Source: Lachnospiraceae bacterium UBA2860 (GTDB lineage Bacteria > Bacillota > Clostridia > Lachnospirales > Lachnospiraceae). From it: DNA of 23,386 nt. The stretch spans positions 1-23,386 of the forward strand of contig DEFE01000007.1 in assembly GCA_002350625.1 (NCBI GenBank), written 5' to 3'. A program made the position numbers and the translations under genes. Positions within the stretch are counted from its first letter, which is position 1; each line of letters begins with the position of its first letter. The notes under the pieces are model-generated. The model was not told where the DNA came from. It saw only the letters and a list, made by a program, of their open reading frames with translations, and searched no databases. Shown here piece by piece: positions 20,996 to 23,386 of the stretch.

Positions 20996-21686
20996 AGAGA
21001 TCCGGGCTGAGGAAATTCGGGCTGAGGAAATTCGGTCGGAGGAGATTCGGTCGGAGGGGATCCGGGTGGAGGAGCTTCGGCCCGAGGAGATCGAGAGAAG
21101 AAGCTTCGCGATCATTACCGGGGAACTGGAAAGCGCCGGAATCCGGATTGATGAGGCTTATGCGCCCGTCATCAAACGCTGCATCCACACCTCTGCCGAT
21201 TTTGATTACGCGAAAACACTTGTCTTCTCGGAGGGGGCTGTAGAGATTGCGAAAAAACTGATTCTTGGCGGCGCGGATCTCGTGACGGATACCAACATGG
21301 CGCTGGCGGGCATCAATAAAAAGAAACTGTCGGGATTCGGCGGCCGGGTTCATTGCTTTATGGCGGATGAAGATGTGGCGGCCGAGGCAAAAGCGCGGGG
21401 CGTGACGCGCGCGGCGGTATCCATGGAGCGGGCGGCGAAGCTGGATAAGGACGTGATCTTTGCCATCGGAAATGCGCCCACAGCGCTGATGAAGCTGTAC
21501 GAGATGATGGAGGAGGGCCGATACACGCCGCGCTTTGTGATCGGCGTTCCCGTGGGCTTCGTAAATGTCGTGCAGGCGAAGGAACTGTTCCTTGCTTCTG
21601 CGGTGCCGCACATCATCAACCGCGGGAGAAAAGGCGGAAGCAATATCGCTGCCGCGATTTGCAACGCAATTCTATATGAGTTGTGA
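20988..21686 (+). CDS. cbiC: Cobalt-precorrin-8 methylmutase CbiC with repeat N-terminus
   Basis: A 232-residue enzyme that moves the C-11 methyl to C-12, giving cobyrinic acid. The catalytic histidine is H67 in KRCIHTSADFDY. Other blocks are GADLVTDTNMALAGINK, HCFMADEDVAAEAKARGVTRAAVSME, FAIGNAPTALMKLYEMM, IGVPVGFVNVVQAKELF and NRGRKGGSNIAAAICNAILYEL. Before the usual start of the family (EEIERRSFAIITGEL) are seven pentapeptides of EEIRA type, an extension of about 30 residues. ATG 20988 is chosen from GGAGG at 20974-20978; the GTG at 20982 is too close. It overlaps the end of cobD. A 147-bp spacer with a 17-bp repeat array separates it from cbiD. Confidence 0.94.
   Translation: MSEEIRAEEIRAEEIRSEEIRSEGIRVEELRPEEIERRSFAIITGELESAGIRIDEAYAPVIKRCIHTSADFDYAKTLVFSEGAVEIAKKLILGGADLVTDTNMALAGINKKKLSGFGGRVHCFMADEDVAAEAKARGVTRAAVSMERAAKLDKDVIFAIGNAPTALMKLYEMMEEGRYTPRFVIGVPVGFVNVVQAKELFLASAVPHIINRGRKGGSNIAAAICNAILYEL
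20991..21095 (+). repeat. 15-bp tandem array (7 units) at the cbiC N-terminus
   Basis: Seven 15-bp units (GAGGAAATTCGGGCT type) encode SEEIR, AEEIR, AEEIR, SEEIR, SEGIR, VEELR and PEEIE. The last unit merges into the conserved EEIERRSFAII start of CbiC, so the array apparently grew out of the gene's own first codons. Confidence 0.95.
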
Positions 21687-21730
21687 CGTTGCGGATGACG
21701 CGTCGTTGAAGAGGCGTCACTAGACGGAGG

Positions 21731-21798
21731 GAAAGTACAGCCGTAAGGAAAGTGCATTCGTAAGGAAAGAACATCCGTAAGGAAAGTATATCCGGAAG
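21731..21798 (+). repeat. 17-bp tandem array (4 units) in the cbiC-cbiD spacer
   Basis: Four head-to-tail 17-bp units start at 21731, 21748, 21765 and 21782: GAAAGTACAGCCGTAAG, GAAAGTGCATTCGTAAG, GAAAGAACATCCGTAAG and GAAAGTATATCCGGAAG. They lie between the cbiC stop and the cbiD start. No terminator or clear promoter is visible in the rest of this spacer (21687-21833). Confidence 0.9.
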
Positions 21799-21833
21799 AA
21801 ATGCAGAAACAGGGGAAGGACCGGGCATAGGGC

Positions 21834-22949
21834 ATGAAGAAAGGCTTCACAACAGGAAGCTGTGCGGCGGCTGCCGGCAAGGCGGCGGCATTTATGCTGC
21901 TTAGCGGAAAAAGGTTGGAGAAGATCCGGATCGATACGCCGGCGGGGATTGTTTATGAATCCGGGATCGAAGAGATCCATATGGGAGAGACTTCAGTTTC
22001 CTGCGGCGTCCGGAAATGCGCCGGCGATGATCCCGATGTCACGGACGGGGCGCTGATCTGTGCCGCGGTGTCCTTTGATGACCGGCATGCGGAGCAGCCT
22101 GAGATTCGGATCGTGGGCGGAAATGGCATCGGCACCGTCACGCGTCCGGGTCTTGATCAGCCCGTCGGAAATGCCGCGATTAACTCGGTTCCGCGAGAGA
22201 TGATCCGGAAGGAAGTCAGGGAAGTCATGGATCTTTTTGACTACCGCGGATCGCTGACAGTGGAGCTGTCGGTGCCGGGCGGGGAGGAGCTGGCGAAGAA
22301 GACATTTAATCCGCGGCTCGGCATCGTGGGCGGGATCTCCGTGATCGGCACCACGGGGATCGTGGAACCGATGAGCAAAAAAGCGCTTCTTGACACGATC
22401 CGCGTAGAGCTGTCTCAATTGCGCGCTTTAGGGGCGGACACGGCGGTGATCTCCCCGGGAAATTACGGGCTCGCATTTATGAGAGAGCAGTTTGATTACG
22501 ACCTGGACAAGGCCGTCAAGTGCTCGAATTTTATCGGAGATACGCTGGATCTGGCGCGCGAGCTGGGGTTTCATGACATTTTGCTGTGCGGTCATATCGG
22601 GAAACTGATCAAGGTGTCCGGGGGCATCATGAATACGCATTCCCGGGAAGCGGATGCAAGGATGGAGTTATTGGCAGCCGCCGCGGTGAGGAGCGGGGCC
22701 TCGCATGAGACGCTTGTGCGAATCCTCGCGTCCGTATCCACTGAGGAGGCTTACGGATACCTGATGGAGGAAGGCATTGAAAGATCCTGTATGGAGGCCG
22801 TCATGGAGAGGATCGGGTATTATCTGGACAGACGTGTCGACGGGCGGGTGCGGACGGAATGCATGGTCTACGCCAATGCTTTCGGGCTTCTCGGTGCGAC
22901 CAAAGGGGCTTTGGAACTGCTGCATTCAGCGAAGGAGGAACAGAGATGA
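21834..22949 (+). CDS. cbiD: Cobalt-precorrin-5B C1-methyltransferase CbiD
   Basis: A 371-residue enzyme that methylates C-1 of the corrin ring using SAM. The signature N-terminus KKGFTTGSCAAAAGKAA is at residues 2-18. Further hallmarks are VRKCAGDDPDVTDGALI, GGNGIGTVTRPGLDQPVGNAAINSVPREMI, NPRLGIVGGISVIGTTGIVEPMS, CSNFIGDTLDLARELGFHDILLCGHIGKLIKVSGGIMNTHSR and ADARMELLAAAA. Length is typical. The start follows AGGGC and a purine-rich run just after the 17-bp repeat array. The stop overlaps the next ATG (ATGA), coupling it to cbiF. No internal repeats are seen. Confidence 0.96.
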   Translation: MKKGFTTGSCAAAAGKAAAFMLLSGKRLEKIRIDTPAGIVYESGIEEIHMGETSVSCGVRKCAGDDPDVTDGALICAAVSFDDRHAEQPEIRIVGGNGIGTVTRPGLDQPVGNAAINSVPREMIRKEVREVMDLFDYRGSLTVELSVPGGEELAKKTFNPRLGIVGGISVIGTTGIVEPMSKKALLDTIRVELSQLRALGADTAVISPGNYGLAFMREQFDYDLDKAVKCSNFIGDTLDLARELGFHDILLCGHIGKLIKVSGGIMNTHSREADARMELLAAAAVRSGASHETLVRILASVSTEEAYGYLMEEGIERSCMEAVMERIGYYLDRRVDGRVRTECMVYANAFGLLGATKGALELLHSAKEEQR

Positions 22950-23386
22950 TTCATTTTGTCGGGGCGGGGCCCGGTGCCCCGGATCTGATCACGGTCCGGG
23001 GGATGAAGCTTTTAAGCGCGGCTGACGTGATCATCTATGCGGGGAGCCTGGTCAATCCCGCGCTGCTTCAATATGCGCCTCCTCATGCGCAGGTTTATGA
23101 CAGCGCGCGCATGACGCTGGATGAGATCATGGATCTCATGCTTGCGGCGGACCGGGCCTCCAAAGAGGTCGTAAGGCTCCATACGGGAGATCCGAGTGTC
23201 TACGGTGCGATCCGGGAACAGATGGATTTTCTGGATGAGCATCATGTGGATTATGACGCATGCCCCGGCGTCAGCGCCTGCTTCGGGGCGGCGGCTTCGC
23301 TCAAGCTCGAATACACGCTGCCGGGGAAGACGCAGACGCTGATCATGACGAGAATGGCGGGGGAGACGGCGGGCCCCGAGGAGGAG
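22946..23386 (+). CDS. cbiF: Cobalt-precorrin-4 C11-methyltransferase CbiF, cut by window end
   Basis: The first 147 residues of a SAM-dependent tetrapyrrole methylase that methylates C-11. MIHFVGAGPGAPDLITVRGMKLL and ADVIIYAGSLVNPALLQYAP match CbiF/CobM specifically within the family. The glycine-rich VRLHTGDPSVYGAIREQM, CPGVSACFGAAASLKLEYTLPG and the TLIMTRMAG block follow. The frame is open to the last base, so the gene continues beyond the window. GAAGGAGGAA lies six bases before the ATG, which overlaps the cbiD stop. Its presence beside cbiD supports a ring-synthesis run continuing downstream. Confidence 0.95.
   Translation, partial: MIHFVGAGPGAPDLITVRGMKLLSAADVIIYAGSLVNPALLQYAPPHAQVYDSARMTLDEIMDLMLAADRASKEVVRLHTGDPSVYGAIREQMDFLDEHHVDYDACPGVSACFGAAASLKLEYTLPGKTQTLIMTRMAGETAGPEEE

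Noticed and set aside
20703..21611. A 302-codon minus-strand frame opposite cobD and cbiC, with repeated LLRPNLLRPN-like peptides
   Set aside because: The repeat peptides are the antisense reading of the cbiC array; no start signal or homology.

Overview
The window looks like chromosome from an anaerobic Gram-positive bacterium, most likely a gut or rumen member of the Lachnospiraceae/Clostridia. The basis is the protein families (DUF2442, DUF2804, DUF3990 with its XRE partner, CAP plus Ig-like proteins), strong AGGAGG ribosome binding sites, lipoprotein and secretory signals, and an oxygen-independent (cbi-type) cobalamin pathway. The assignment comes from family knowledge; no phylogenetic marker is present.

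Positions 1-8230 are a lower-GC accessory region read mostly on the minus strand. It holds a DUF2442 protein, a DUF2804 protein, a complete IS21-family element (about 1546-4616: istA, istB and an unrecognised third gene, with three 14-bp repeats at exact 23-bp spacing at each end), an Abi_2/AbiF-like HEPN protein, a 5'-truncated DUF3990 gene with its XRE-type regulator, and a secreted CAP-domain protein. A REP-like repeat pair (GACAAGGGGTCAGA) closes this part.

Positions 8235-23386 are one long plus-strand cobalamin operon, cut by the window end. A strong promoter (TTGACC-18-TATACT) leads into a cobalamin riboswitch and two consecutive intrinsic terminators. The gene order is cbiK (exported cobaltochelatase), btuF-like lipoprotein, btuC, a btuD-cbiP fusion, cobT, cobU, cobS, cobC, cbiB, cobD, cbiC, cbiD and cbiF. 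Most junctions overlap (several ATGA), so translational coupling is likely. The operon combines corrinoid or tetrapyrrole uptake (btuF, btuC, ATPase half of the fusion), cobalt insertion and ring synthesis (cbiK, cbiC, cbiD, cbiF), amidation and aminopropanol attachment (cbiP, cbiB, cobD), and lower-ligand assembly (cobT, cobU, cobS, cobC). The remaining ring genes are presumably downstream.

The most unusual observation is that at least seven genes of this operon carry short in-frame tandem repeats, each with its own unit (15, 18, 21, 30, 39, 45 bp and similar). They sit in linkers, surface loops or N-terminal extensions of conserved enzymes. The cbiC-cbiD spacer carries a 17-bp array, the one clear unit that is not a multiple of three. 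The btuD-cbiP fusion and the exported CbiK with an extra C-terminal beta domain are further candidates for new biology.
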